Shown one piece after another: positions 1 to 8,626 of a stretch of 64,000 bases of DNA; within the stretch, counting starts at the first letter, position 1; each line of letters starts with the position of its first letter. The position numbers and the translations under genes are program-made. The stretch comes from Bacillota bacterium (GTDB lineage Bacteria; Bacillota; UBA4882; UBA8346): the NCBI GenBank assembly GCA_023426245.1, contig JAFABB010000057.1:1-64000 (forward strand), read 5' to 3'. The notes beneath the pieces were generated by a model. It saw only the letters and a list, made by a program, of their open reading frames with translations. It made no database searches and had not been told where the DNA came from.

Positions 1-180
1 CTGCTGTCCCTGCCGGTCCGGTAGCCCCGGTCGCTCCGGTGGCTCCTGCTGTCCCTGCCGGTCCGGTAGCCCCGGTCGCTCCGGTGGCTCCTGCTGTCCC
101 TGCCGGTCCGGTAGCTCCGGTCGCTCCTGTGGCTCCTGCTGTCCCTGCCGGTCCGGTAGCTCCGGTCGCTCCTGTGGCTC
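1..180. repeat. 45-bp tandem repeat, four copies, inside collagen-like gene
   Basis: Four head-to-tail 45-bp units occupy 1-45, 46-90, 91-135 and 136-180 and code for the 15-residue unit GATGATGATGPAGTA on the minus strand. Units 1 and 2 are identical, units 3 and 4 are identical, and the two pairs differ at only two positions, the signature of recent duplication or gene conversion. The array continues past the window edge, so copy number is unknown. Confidence 0.9.
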
Positions 181-379
181 CTACGGCTCCACTAGGACCC
201 GTTGCTCCTCTTGGTCCTGTAGCCCCTGTTGCTCCGATCGGACCTGTAGGTCCGGTAGCACCCCTTGGACCCGTAGCACCGGTTGCTCCAATTTTATGAT
301 CATTGGGGCACTCGGCTTCAACTTTCTTTCTCCCTCTAGCTCTTGGTTTTAAAATATTGGTTAAATCCTCACCCATCAT
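1..379 (-). CDS. Collagen-like Gly-X-Y repeat surface protein (partial, runs off left edge)
   Basis: The minus strand reads from an ATG-ATG pair (379-374) preceded by a strong ribosome binding site (AAGGGGGTGA) and stays open to the window edge, so at least 126 residues are coded and the C-terminus lies outside. After about 31 N-terminal residues rich in Lys/Arg (NILKPRARGRKK...) the protein becomes an unbroken series of Gly-X-Y triplets dominated by GAT, GPT, GPA and GTA. Bacterial collagen-like proteins with Thr-rich GXT triplets are typical of spore exosporium filaments (BclA family) and other surface filaments; that role is inferred from family resemblance only. No signal peptide is visible, which fits exosporium proteins. 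The first ATG and the second ATG differ by one residue. Confidence 0.8.
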   Translation of the reverse strand, partial: MMGEDLTNILKPRARGRKKVEAECPNDHKIGATGATGPRGATGPTGPIGATGATGPRGATGPSGAVGATGATGATGPAGTAGATGATGATGPAGTAGATGATGATGPAGTAGATGATGATGPAGTA

Positions 380-944
380 TTCACCCCCTTTTGTTATAAT
401 ATTCATAATACGGGGATGATACGGATAACGCGATATTGCTGAAGACACTTTAAGTAAAAACCCTATGATAGCAAAGGGCCATTTTAAAAATAGTTCCATC
501 CGGACAATATTAAAAAGCATCGGAACTAAAATGCCAAAAAAGCTACCATGCTTTCCTATATTATTTAGGATATGATTTTATTTAATGGTAACTATGGCCG
601 CCACAAATGATACATCATCGCATCAAAAAAGGGGATTCGTAACGAAATTGGTGGAACTTTCCGGTTGATGTTAGCTTGGTTTTCGGGTAAACTTACAAAG
701 CAACACGAAAACAAAACTTAATTTCTGAAATATTCGTCAGTTTCCTTGTTGAACCTACATTGTGAAAACGGGAGATTTATATTTAATTATGAAGTGGAAT
801 TGCAATCCTATATAGGACGAGTCCTAAATAGGAATCGTAGTTTCATCGAATCCAGGTCCCTTGTTACTTTTGGGAAAGGATTCCTAATTGTGCGATCACC
901 CACCTATTGAGAGATAGGTGTCAACACGGAGACAACGGTGTTTT
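380..944. other. Intergenic region, no gene found
   Basis: No convincing coding sequence on either strand. It must hold the promoter of the collagen-like gene. The only structure noticed is a pair of 12-bp near-palindromes (TCCTATATAGGA at 806-817 and TCCTAAATAGGA at 822-833) and a small hairpin CACCTAT/ATAGGTG at 901-920. Confidence 0.5.
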
Positions 945-998
945 GGATACAATAACAAAACTTAGGCCTTAAGGCCTAAGTTTTTTGTTATTGTATCC
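945..998 (-). terminator. Long palindromic terminator downstream of araA
   Basis: A nearly perfect 54-bp inverted repeat (arms 945-970 and 971-998, core CTTAGGCCTTAAGGCCTAAG) flanked by T-rich tracts on both strands. It begins about 58 bp beyond the araA stop codon and could act in both directions, insulating araA from the collagen-like gene. Confidence 0.75.
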
Positions 999-1055
999 AT
1001 CAATCTGTTAAGTATCCCGGGACCACCAGTCCATTGCACCCTAAAGCTAATTGCC

Positions 1056-2546
1056 TCAAATTCCTTTGGCTAAATGATAGTATAGATCATTCCAACGGAG
1101 TTCATTTTTGAAATCGCGTATTTTAGTGTCCTTATCAATCACGACCAATTCAATTCCCGATATCTCGGCAAAATCTTCCAATTGTTCAATGGTTACCGCT
1201 TGACTAAAGCTGGTATGATGAGCCCCTCCTGCCAATATCCAGCTTTCGGCGGCTACTTTTAAATTAGGTTCTGGAATCCACAACGCCCGGGCAACCGGTA
1301 GTTTTGGAAGATCCGCATCGGGCTTAACGACGTCCACTTCATTCACCAGCAAGCGGTAATGATTACCCATGTCAATCAAAGAAGCCGCAACCGCTTTTCC
1401 TGCCGGTACGTCAAATACTAACCGGGCTGGATCGGCCTTACCTCCAATTCCCAAAGGATGAACTTCCAAAGACGGTTTTCCGCCGGCCAAAGTTTCGCAT
1501 ACTTCAAGCATATGAGCGCCTAAAACTTTCATATTACCGTCTTGTAAATGATACGTATAATCTTCCATGAAAGAGGTGCCGCCTTGTAAACCATGACCCA
1601 TGACTTTCATCGCCCGAAGTAAAGTGGCGGTCTTCCAGTCGCCCTCAGCACCAAAACCATACCCATCAGCCATTAGGCGTTGAACAGCCAATCCCGGAAG
1701 TTGTACCAGTCCGTATAAATCCTCAAAGGTGGTTGTAAATCCTTTAAATCCGCCTTCTTCTAGGAATTTTCTCATTCCAATTTCGATTTTAGCTGCTTCT
1801 TCAAGAGAAGAACGTTTGGCGTCCTTGTCAATCAAATACTTCTTTTCATATTCGGCTATCAGTTGTTGGATTTCCGAATCGCCCACCCGGTTTACATACT
1901 GCACCAACTCACCTACGCCATATCCATTCACGGAATAACCGAACTCGATTTGAGCCGATACTTTATCTCCCTCGGTTACCGCTACATCCCTCATATTATC
2001 GCCAAATCGGGCAAACTTTGCACCCTGTAGATCGTTCCAAGCCAATGCCGCCCGAATCCAAGCCGCTAATTTTCCGGTAACTTCTTCATCCTGCCAAAAT
2101 CCTACAATCACCTTACGGGCCTTTCTCATTCTTGCGCCGATAAAACCAAATTCACGATCACCATGAGCGGACTGGTTTAAATTCATAAAGTCCATGTCAA
2201 TTTCAGACCAAGGCAGATCCCGGTTAAATTGGGTATGAAGATGAACAAAAGGCTTATTCAGGATATTTAACCCGTTAATCCACATTTTTGCCGGAGAAAA
2301 TGTATGCATCCATGTAATCAGGCCGATGCAATTCCTGGAAGCATTGGCTTCTATACAGAGATTTAAAATTTCTTCCGTGGTTTTGACAATGGGTTTAAAG
2401 ATAATTTTTACAGGAATACTTTTGTTCTCGTCCAACGATTTGGCAATGATCCCGGAATGAACCGCAACTTGTTTTAAAGTCTCTTCACCGTAAAGATGTT
2501 GACTACCGGTAATAAACCATACTTCCTTTTCTTTGAAATCAAACAT
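1056..2546 (-). CDS. araA: L-arabinose isomerase
   Basis: Converts L-arabinose to L-ribulose in the cytoplasm, the first step of bacterial arabinose use. The 496-residue protein has the usual AraA length and shows the family landmarks: N-terminal WFITGSQHLYG, the segment GAEGDWKT with the first catalytic Glu, GGTSFMEDYTYHL with the second Glu, GAHMLEV with a metal-binding His, and AGGAHHTSFS with the C-terminal His. The frame is open 19 codons further upstream, but the ATG at 2546 sits 5-6 nt after AAGGGGACGG and gives the normal N-terminus, so that start is used. No araB or araD lies next to it in the window. An AraR-like operator lies 46 bp upstream of the start, so arabinose induction is likely. 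Confidence 0.95.
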   Translation of the reverse strand: MFDFKEKEVWFITGSQHLYGEETLKQVAVHSGIIAKSLDENKSIPVKIIFKPIVKTTEEILNLCIEANASRNCIGLITWMHTFSPAKMWINGLNILNKPFVHLHTQFNRDLPWSEIDMDFMNLNQSAHGDREFGFIGARMRKARKVIVGFWQDEEVTGKLAAWIRAALAWNDLQGAKFARFGDNMRDVAVTEGDKVSAQIEFGYSVNGYGVGELVQYVNRVGDSEIQQLIAEYEKKYLIDKDAKRSSLEEAAKIEIGMRKFLEEGGFKGFTTTFEDLYGLVQLPGLAVQRLMADGYGFGAEGDWKTATLLRAMKVMGHGLQGGTSFMEDYTYHLQDGNMKVLGAHMLEVCETLAGGKPSLEVHPLGIGGKADPARLVFDVPAGKAVAASLIDMGNHYRLLVNEVDVVKPDADLPKLPVARALWIPEPNLKVAAESWILAGGAHHTSFSQAVTIEQLEDFAEISGIELVVIDKDTKIRDFKNELRWNDLYYHLAKGI

Positions 2547-2591
2547 TCCGTCCCCTTCTTTCATTGAATATTTGGAACCAATCCAGCCAAC

Positions 2592-2616
2592 TTGTACGTA
2601 CAACTTTATACGTATA
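2592..2616 (-). promoter_or_regulatory. AraR-like operator upstream of araA
   Basis: TTGTACGTACAA at 2592-2603 is a perfect 12-bp palindrome and equals the core of the Bacillus AraR operator consensus (ATTTGTACGTACAAAT). A second palindrome, TATACGTATA, follows at 2607-2616, so two half-overlapping sites cover the probable araA promoter. Assignment to AraR is by similarity to the known consensus; no araR gene is in the window. Confidence 0.65.
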
Positions 2617-2837
2617 CTATATCACAATCGTTCAAAGTGGAGAAGCCAAAAATTTATAAAAAATTAACTGCTTTTTTAGAACATTTTATCACTCTCCCTT
2701 GTGAAGGAATTATTTCCATGGTATATTTAAACCACTGGCGGTATCCTTTGGAACTGCACGGATAGAATTGTCATGAAATATGAATATGGCAAATCCGCTT
2801 GGATCTTTGAGACTAAGACGGAAAATAGCACATTTCC

Positions 2838-2873
2838 AACCTTTCTGTCTTAAGGGAAGGTTTTTCTTTTTTT
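2838..2873 (+). terminator. Terminator-like hairpin in the leader of the OPT transporter gene
   Basis: AACCTT (2838-2843) pairs with AAGGTT (2857-2862), with inner CTT/AAG pairing, and is followed by a run of 12 T with one C. It lies 70 bp before the OPT gene on the same strand, with no gene upstream on that strand, so it is either a leader attenuator or the end of an unseen short transcript. The rest of 2604-2942 shows no gene and no riboswitch that I can recognise. Confidence 0.45.
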
Positions 2874-2942
2874 ACTACGGAATATTTTGAAAGCGCGCCT
2901 ACGCTCGCACTTAACCAATAAAAATGAACTGGAGATACTTCG

Positions 2943-4595
2943 ATGTCGGAATTAAAAAAAGAACCAAAGTTTGCGGGCATTGCTCAATTATCGATTCGCA
3001 GCATGATTCTGGGTATACTGGGCTCATGTATTATCACAGCCAGCTCGATGTATGTTGCGTTACGGATGGGGGCCTTACCCTGGCCCACTATTTTCGTGGC
3101 GATTCTTTCGATGACGCTTTTAAAAGCTTTAGGCAAGACCACTCTAAACGAAATTAACGCCACCCAGACAGCCATGTCAGCAGGAGCAATGGTCGCCGGC
3201 GGAATCGCTTTTACCCTTCCGGGTCTCTGGATCACAGGTCGCTGGAATGGCCCTTTGATGCTCCAGAAACATTTTGGGGTGGTTCTCATGATCGCCCTGG
3301 CTGGTGTCATTTTAGGGACTATTTTCACTTGGTTTTTACGTAAGAAATATGTTTCCACAAATTCTTTAACTTATCCGATCGGAGTCGCAGCCGCCGAGAC
3401 CATCGCAGTGGGCGATACAGGGGGCAAGAAATTTTTCATTCTTTTGGGATCTTTACTTCCATCGGTGGTTTTTACTCTTTTGAGGGATTGGAAAGGTTGG
3501 ATACCCAGTACACTAAGTTCGAAATGGCTTTATGCAAAAAACTTTTTTGTAGGAGTTTGGTTATCCCCAATGGCGGTAGGAATTGGTTACATCATTGGAC
3601 CTCTCTACACCGGAATTTGGTTTTTGGGAACGCTGCTTTCTTACCTATTGATAGTTCCCTTCGGTATAATGCTAAAACTATTCCCTTCCCTGCCAGCAGC
3701 GGTCACTTTTAAGAACACAATCGGGATTGGACTGATGGTGGGATCCGGATTGGGAATTATTGTAGCTTATGCTGTTTCACTGGTAAAAACGTCTTTGAAT
3801 CAGAATCCTTCTTCCAAAAACAGTGTGAAAGATAGGCCAAAGGTACCGAAAAAAGAACGGCTCTGGACTGCCAGCGCTTTAGCCATCGCTTTCGTATTAT
3901 CCGTTTCTTGCGGGCTTGGAATATTAACTTCAGTACTATTAATGCTGGGTGTATTGATTGTATCAACAATGTCGGCTATTATCACCGGTGAAACCGGAAT
4001 TAATCCCATGGAAATCTTCGCAATCATCGTGCTTTTGGCAATTCGGATGTTTGTGCACGTCAACGTCGAGAATGCATTCATGATTGCAGCCGGCGTTGCC
4101 GTAACCTGCGGTTATGCCGGTGATTTGCTTAATGATTACAAAGCTGGTCATATATTGGGTACGAATCCGGTGGCGCAATTAATCTTACATATCATCGGCG
4201 GCATAACCGGCGCAGTCATCGCCACAGTGGCTATGTTTGCTGTGATTCATCAATTCGGGGGAGTTGGCCAAGAAAAAGGATTATCTGCCGCACAGGCTTT
4301 CGTGGTAAGCCAAATGATCGATGGTATTCAGCTCCCGGTAGTATTTGGGATCTCGGCAGCTGTTGGAATGCTGTTATATCTCTTGAAAGTACCCGTTTTA
4401 ACCTTGGGACTGGGCATGTATGTATCTTTTGAACTGTCGGCCGCACTGGCTTTAGGCGGCTTGATCCGTTTCATCACAGAGAAAGTTCACCAGCAGTCAA
4501 CCGTGAACGGTAATATTGCTGCATCCGGATTTTTGGGCGGAGAAGGAATTACCGGAGTTGGCATTGCGATTGTAAAAATGTTTATCCGGGGATGA
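2943..4595 (+). CDS. OPT family oligopeptide transporter
   Basis: A 550-residue, very hydrophobic protein with roughly 14 membrane segments and the oligopeptide transporter (OPT) family sequence style: ATQTAMSAGAMVAGGIAFTLP near residue 80-100, YPIGVAAAETIAVGDTGGKK near 140-160, and GIGLMVGSGLG near 270. A hydrophilic loop around 290-315 (SSKNSVKDRPKVPKKERL) splits the two halves. OPT proteins carry peptides, metal chelates or related compounds across the cytoplasmic membrane; the substrate here cannot be read from sequence. GGAG lies 8-9 nt before the ATG. The gene is followed 38 bp later by coaW on the same strand, so the two are probably co-transcribed, and the leader contains a terminator-like hairpin. 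Confidence 0.88.
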   Translation: MSELKKEPKFAGIAQLSIRSMILGILGSCIITASSMYVALRMGALPWPTIFVAILSMTLLKALGKTTLNEINATQTAMSAGAMVAGGIAFTLPGLWITGRWNGPLMLQKHFGVVLMIALAGVILGTIFTWFLRKKYVSTNSLTYPIGVAAAETIAVGDTGGKKFFILLGSLLPSVVFTLLRDWKGWIPSTLSSKWLYAKNFFVGVWLSPMAVGIGYIIGPLYTGIWFLGTLLSYLLIVPFGIMLKLFPSLPAAVTFKNTIGIGLMVGSGLGIIVAYAVSLVKTSLNQNPSSKNSVKDRPKVPKKERLWTASALAIAFVLSVSCGLGILTSVLLMLGVLIVSTMSAIITGETGINPMEIFAIIVLLAIRMFVHVNVENAFMIAAGVAVTCGYAGDLLNDYKAGHILGTNPVAQLILHIIGGITGAVIATVAMFAVIHQFGGVGQEKGLSAAQAFVVSQMIDGIQLPVVFGISAAVGMLLYLLKVPVLTLGLGMYVSFELSAALALGGLIRFITEKVHQQSTVNGNIAASGFLGGEGITGVGIAIVKMFIRG

Positions 4596-4636
4596 GAATT
4601 AAATAGCCCTTGATAAACAACTTAAGGAGGTCTATG

Positions 4637-5479
4637 ATGGGTAAAATTATTGGAATCGATATCGGCGGCAGCACCACCAAAATAGTGGGATTCGATAAGG
4701 GTGCCATTTTTAGTCCCCTGCTTGTAAAAGCGACTGACCCAATTGCTTCGGTTTACGGGGCTTTCGGAAAATTTTTAGACACCAACCGTCTCGAATTGGA
4801 TGATATCGAGCGGATTATGGTGACCGGCGTCGGTTCGTCGTATATCAACGCCAAACTTTATAATATTCCAACCGGAATGGTTGATGAATTCCGAGCCATC
4901 GGAATGGGTGGCCTTTTCTTAAGCAACCTATCCAATGCACTCATTATCAGCATGGGAACAGGCACCGCATTAGTGAAGGCAGATCAAAAAGGAGTCCGGC
5001 ATATTGGAGGTACCGGAGTTGGAGGTGGAACACTGCTTGGTTTATCCAACCGGATGCTCAATGTCAGAAATTTCAATGACCTGATCGAAACTTCCCGGGG
5101 CGGGAATCTGGATCACATCGACTTAAGTATTGGTGACTTATCCCATTATGTGGTGGGCCTGCCTCCGGAATCGACCGCATCCAATTTTGGAAAACTCAGT
5201 GACCTGGCTTCCAAAGCCGATATCGGGCTTGGAATCATCAACTTGGTATTTCAAACCATCGGTATGATTTCAGTTTTTGCAGCCCGGATTGATCAAACCA
5301 AAGACATCGTATTGACCGGTAATTTAACCAATGTCCCTCAATCCCGTGAAATTTTCAGTGAGCTTGGTAAGCTGTTTGAAGTGAATTTCATAACTCCGGT
5401 TAATGCAGAATATGCGACCGCCGCTGGCGCGGCTATCTCTTATGTACAAGGAATGCCGTTTACGGAAATCAAGTTATAG
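4637..5479 (+). CDS. coaW: Type II pantothenate kinase
   Basis: Phosphorylates pantothenate, the first and committed step of coenzyme A synthesis. The 280-residue protein has the acetate/sugar kinase fold signature GIDIGGSTTKIV at the N-terminus, MGTGTALV near residue 130 and GGTGVGGGTLLGL near 145, as in the staphylococcal type II enzyme, which is insensitive to CoA feedback. Two adjacent ATGs occur at 4634 and 4637 after AAGGAGG; the second has the better 6-nt spacing and is chosen, a difference of one residue. It lies directly behind the OPT transporter gene, which suggests a shared transcript and possibly related substrates. Confidence 0.9.
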   Translation: MGKIIGIDIGGSTTKIVGFDKGAIFSPLLVKATDPIASVYGAFGKFLDTNRLELDDIERIMVTGVGSSYINAKLYNIPTGMVDEFRAIGMGGLFLSNLSNALIISMGTGTALVKADQKGVRHIGGTGVGGGTLLGLSNRMLNVRNFNDLIETSRGGNLDHIDLSIGDLSHYVVGLPPESTASNFGKLSDLASKADIGLGIINLVFQTIGMISVFAARIDQTKDIVLTGNLTNVPQSREIFSELGKLFEVNFITPVNAEYATAAGAAISYVQGMPFTEIKL

Positions 5480-5490
5480 ACTAGCTGCTA

Positions 5491-5584
5491 TCGGTTATTC
5501 GTTATTTGTTATGAGTTATTTTATTAGCCAAAGTCCAGTTGATTGCCAATTATTAATAGCTGATAGCCATTAACGAATAACCGA
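5491..5584. repeat. 94-bp inverted-repeat element between convergent genes
   Basis: TCGGTTATTCGTTA (5491-5504) and its exact complement TAACGAATAACCGA (5571-5584) enclose 66 bp of AT-rich sequence. It fills the gap between convergent coaW and the amino-acid permease gene. It may be a weak bidirectional terminator or a remnant of a small repeat element; no transposase is nearby. Confidence 0.5.
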
Positions 5585-5599
5585 ATGCTCGCACCGGAA

Positions 5600-6241
5600 T
5601 TAATGCGCCATCCGCCGTTGCTGTTTTCTAGCCAGTACGGATAAGGTATAATTCATTGCAAAGTAAACCACGGCGATAAGCCCAAAGATAGTGAAAACCT
5701 GATATTTTGAGCCGTATTGCCCCATGATAATCATTCCTCTTCCGGTTAGGTCTTCAATACCAACCGCCCAAACAAAAGAAGTATCTTTGACGACGGTGAT
5801 GATTTGGGATACCAACGGTGGAATCATATTTCGCAAAGCTTGAGGTAAAATAATATGAATTAAGGTAGACGGATAGCTAAAACCTTGGGACTTCGCAGCT
5901 TCCCATTGGCCTTTCCCGATGGAATTCAATCCGCCCCGGATAATTTCGGCAATCGCCGCCGATGTAAAAATCGTAATTGCCACAATTCCTGATTCGATCG
6001 GCTTTAATGGGGTAAGAAAACGGATTGCAATAATAAAAAGCAAATTGGGGATATTCCGGATAACCTCAATATAAAAGCCGGCCAGTTTTCCAAAGAATTT
6101 CTGTTTCGATGCCCTGGTAACGCCCAAAATAATACCGATAATAAAACTAAAAAAGATACTGACCGAAGCAATCAAAACCGTTACCCAGAGACCTTGGGCC
6201 AAAAAAATAAAATTCTCAATTTTAAAAAGTTCGGAGATCAC
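5600..6241 (-). CDS. glnP: Amino-acid ABC transporter permease, second subunit
   Basis: One of two integral membrane subunits of a polar amino-acid importer. The 213-residue protein has about five membrane segments and the His/Glu/Gln/Arg/opine family permease signature (AAIAEIIRGGLNSIGKGQWE, then EAAKSQGFSY...IILPQALRNMIPP, the EAA loop that docks on the ATPase). It starts with GTG, whose last bases overlap the stop codon of the preceding permease gene, after GGAGGTG. Gene order glnQ-glnH-glnM-glnP matches the Bacillus subtilis glutamine ABC transporter operon; the real substrate could be another polar amino acid. Confidence 0.85.
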   Translation of the reverse strand: MISELFKIENFIFLAQGLWVTVLIASVSIFFSFIIGIILGVTRASKQKFFGKLAGFYIEVIRNIPNLLFIIAIRFLTPLKPIESGIVAITIFTSAAIAEIIRGGLNSIGKGQWEAAKSQGFSYPSTLIHIILPQALRNMIPPLVSQIITVVKDTSFVWAVGIEDLTGRGMIIMGQYGSKYQVFTIFGLIAVVYFAMNYTLSVLARKQQRRMAH

Positions 6242-6909
6242 GCTGACACCTCCGCCTTACGTTCCAAATACCGCGCAAATTGAGATAACGGAAGACAAAG
6301 CAACAAATAAAGGACTCCGGTTACCACATAGGAAGGGCCGTAATAAAGATTGTTGCCGGCCCAGGAATCGGCCCGGTACATCAAATCCCCCCCGGCAATC
6401 ATTGCCAGCACCGAAGTGTTTCGAATCAAATAAACCGCTTGATTGGTAAGGGGTGGAAAAACCACCTTTTTCGCTTGAGGCAGGATGATATAACGCAATG
6501 CCTCCCAATAAGTAAATCCCTGGGAAAGAGCAGCTTCCCGTTGGCCTTTGGGTATTGCCTGAATCCCCGAACGGATTACTTCAGCGATGTAAGCGCCATG
6601 ATATACGCCGACCCCAATAATTCCCACCGCAATGACCGGTAGGGTAATCCCCAGGTAAGGCAGGCCGTTATAGAGAAAAAACACTTGAATGACTAGCGGT
6701 GTGTTTTGAATGAATTCAACATAGCACCGGGTCAATACCCAAGGAAATTTCCAATGGGATGCACCCAGCATCCCAAAGAGAATTCCCAAAATCAATGCCA
6801 ATCCCAGGGCAGATGCGGAAACAACCGCAGTCATTACAAATCCTTCAGCGAAAACATGCCAATCTTTGAATAATGCGACCCATTTAAACCAGGCAAAAGG
6901 GCTTACCAT
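6238..6909 (-). CDS. glnM: Amino-acid ABC transporter permease, first subunit
   Basis: Partner membrane subunit (223 residues) of the same importer, with about five membrane segments and the signature GAYIAEVIRSGIQAIPKGQRE followed by the EAA loop EAALSQGFTYWEA...ILPQAKK. It begins one base after the stop of the binding-protein gene and overlaps the next permease gene by four bases, so the four genes are translationally coupled. The assignment to glnM rests on order and family; binding specificity is set by the solute-binding protein and cannot be stated firmly. Confidence 0.83.
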   Translation of the reverse strand: MVSPFAWFKWVALFKDWHVFAEGFVMTAVVSASALGLALILGILFGMLGASHWKFPWVLTRCYVEFIQNTPLVIQVFFLYNGLPYLGITLPVIAVGIIGVGVYHGAYIAEVIRSGIQAIPKGQREAALSQGFTYWEALRYIILPQAKKVVFPPLTNQAVYLIRNTSVLAMIAGGDLMYRADSWAGNNLYYGPSYVVTGVLYLLLCLPLSQFARYLERKAEVSA

Positions 6910-6910
6910 G

Positions 6911-7702
6911 TCAGTTCAATTTCCATTTCTTGATTAATTTATCAATTTGTCCGTTGGTTTTCATTTCGTTAACCGTCTCATTGACCAGTTGAGCCAAACC
7001 ATCATTGCCTTTTTTAGAGGCGACTCCATAGTTTTGGGGACTAAAACGATCCGGGAGGATCACATTGGATTTATCAACATATCCATTGAGAATGGACCCA
7101 TCAACCGAGAAACAATCCACCCGGCCGGAATCCAATGCGGCTTTAATTTCCGGATAGGTTGCAAATTCTAGAAATTCAACTTTAATGCCGAGTTTATCGG
7201 CTTCAGCTTGAACTGCCGCCTTGGATGTAGCGCTTTGAGCGACTCCGATTTTTTTGCCGTTCAGATCTTTAAGACTCTTCATCTTTGAAGCTTTTTTAAC
7301 CAGCAAACCAACGCCATCTACAAAATAAGGATCAGAAAAATTATAGCTTTTTTTACGCTCATCGGTAATGGTAAAGGTGGCAATGACCAAATCGACTTCC
7401 CCATTATCCAGTAATGGGCCACGGGTTTTAGCATTGACAGCTTGTAGATCGATTTTATTTTTATTACCCAATATCTTCTTGGCAATGGCCCGGGCAATAT
7501 CGACCTCAAAGCCATCAATCTTTTGGGTTTTCGGATCCCTGTAACCAAATTTGGGAACGTCCACCTTAACTCCGACTTTAAGTACGCCGCGCTCTTTAAT
7601 GGCTTTGATATCCGGGCTATCGGCAGGAGCGGCGAAACAGGATGTGGCAACCAAACTTGCAAGCAATACCAATGAACTCAAGAAAACCAACAATTTCTTC
7701 AT
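6911..7702 (-). CDS. glnH: Amino-acid ABC transporter substrate-binding protein
   Basis: Extracellular binding protein of the importer, 263 residues, family 3 solute-binding fold. The N-terminus is a signal peptide (LLVFLSSLVLLASLVATS) followed by CFAAPADS; it may be cleaved after Ala by signal peptidase I or be anchored through Cys, the lipobox being poor. The mature part shows IKERGVLKVGVKVDVPKFGY, DGFEVDIARAIAKKI, FSDPYFVDGVGLLVKK and DLNGKKIGVAQSAT, all typical of this family. The ATG follows AGGAGG. A 198-bp gap with a short hairpin (CTTGTTC/GAACAAG, 7765-7784) separates it from the ATPase gene, a common arrangement where binding protein is made in excess. Confidence 0.88.
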   Translation of the reverse strand: MKKLLVFLSSLVLLASLVATSCFAAPADSPDIKAIKERGVLKVGVKVDVPKFGYRDPKTQKIDGFEVDIARAIAKKILGNKNKIDLQAVNAKTRGPLLDNGEVDLVIATFTITDERKKSYNFSDPYFVDGVGLLVKKASKMKSLKDLNGKKIGVAQSATSKAAVQAEADKLGIKVEFLEFATYPEIKAALDSGRVDCFSVDGSILNGYVDKSNVILPDRFSPQNYGVASKKGNDGLAQLVNETVNEMKTNGQIDKLIKKWKLN

Positions 7703-7900
7703 GGGGTTTACCTCCTGATTTTATTTATCAAAACGAACCTCTGCAACATTTCTCGAAAATTACTCTTGTTCGAATTGGAACAAGCCATCTGCTATATTTT
7801 AGTTTCCTCATTTTGATCTTCTGGAAGATGAATACCCGTATGAAGAAACAAAGACGAAAGAGAAACTGCTTCCCGGTATCGTTTTAACACGAAAGAAAGA

Positions 7901-8626
7901 TTACCGCAAAATACGGCTCAAAAATTGACGGGTACGTTCCTGGGCCGGGTTATTAAAGAAATGATCCGGAGTACCGTCTTCCAAAATTACCCCTTCATCC
8001 ATAAAAATAACCCGATCGGCAACTTCCCGCGCAAAACCCATTTCATGGGTGACGACTACCATGGTAATTCCATCATGAGCCAAACCGGTCATCACATCAA
8101 GGACTTCTTGGATCATCTCCGGATCAAGAGCGGAAGTCGGCTCATCAAATAACATAATTTTAGGATGCATATTTAAGGCTCTGGCAATCGCAACGCGCTG
8201 CTGCTGGCCACCGGAAAGTTGCGAAGGGTAGGACTTGGCTTTCCCCCCAAGACCAACCCGTTCCAAAAAGGCCATTCCGGTTTCTTCCGCCTCTTTGGGA
8301 GATTTTTTTTGAATCAAAACCGGGGCTAAAGTAAGGTTTTCCAAAACAGTTTTATGGGGATATAGATTAAATTGCTGAAAAACCATACCCACAGATTGGC
8401 GTACTTTTTGGATTTCCGCCTTATGAGCGGTAATCTCCACCCCATCAACCACCACCCGCCCATGATTTGGTTTTTCCAGCATGTTGATGCAACGTATCAA
8501 AGTACTCTTTCCTGAACCGCTGGGTCCGATGACCACCAATTTTTCACCGGTTTTAACATGAAGATTGATGTTCTTAAGTACGTGGAGATGGCCAAAATGC
8601 TTTTCGACGTTTTCAATTCTAATCAT
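7901..8626 (-). CDS. glnQ: Amino-acid ABC transporter ATP-binding protein
   Basis: The 241-residue ATPase energising the importer on the inner face of the membrane. It shows Walker A GPSGSGKST near residue 32, the Q-loop region VGMVFQQFNLYPHKTVLENL, the ABC signature LSGGQQQRVAIARAL, Walker B IMLFDEPTSALDPE and the switch His in VVVTHEMGFAREVADR, the pattern of the polar amino-acid (GlnQ/HisP) subfamily. The ATG follows AAGGTG. It is the first gene of the four-gene unit. Confidence 0.9.
   Translation of the reverse strand: MIRIENVEKHFGHLHVLKNINLHVKTGEKLVVIGPSGSGKSTLIRCINMLEKPNHGRVVVDGVEITAHKAEIQKVRQSVGMVFQQFNLYPHKTVLENLTLAPVLIQKKSPKEAEETGMAFLERVGLGGKAKSYPSQLSGGQQQRVAIARALNMHPKIMLFDEPTSALDPEMIQEVLDVMTGLAHDGITMVVVTHEMGFAREVADRVIFMDEGVILEDGTPDHFFNNPAQERTRQFLSRILR

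Noticed and set aside
1..180. Regular 45-bp repeats that could be taken for a CRISPR array or a Pro/Ala/Val-rich protein on the plus strand
   Set aside because: Units are contiguous without unique spacers, and the minus strand gives Gly-X-Y collagen triplets behind a perfect ribosome binding site; the plus-strand reading is its mirror.
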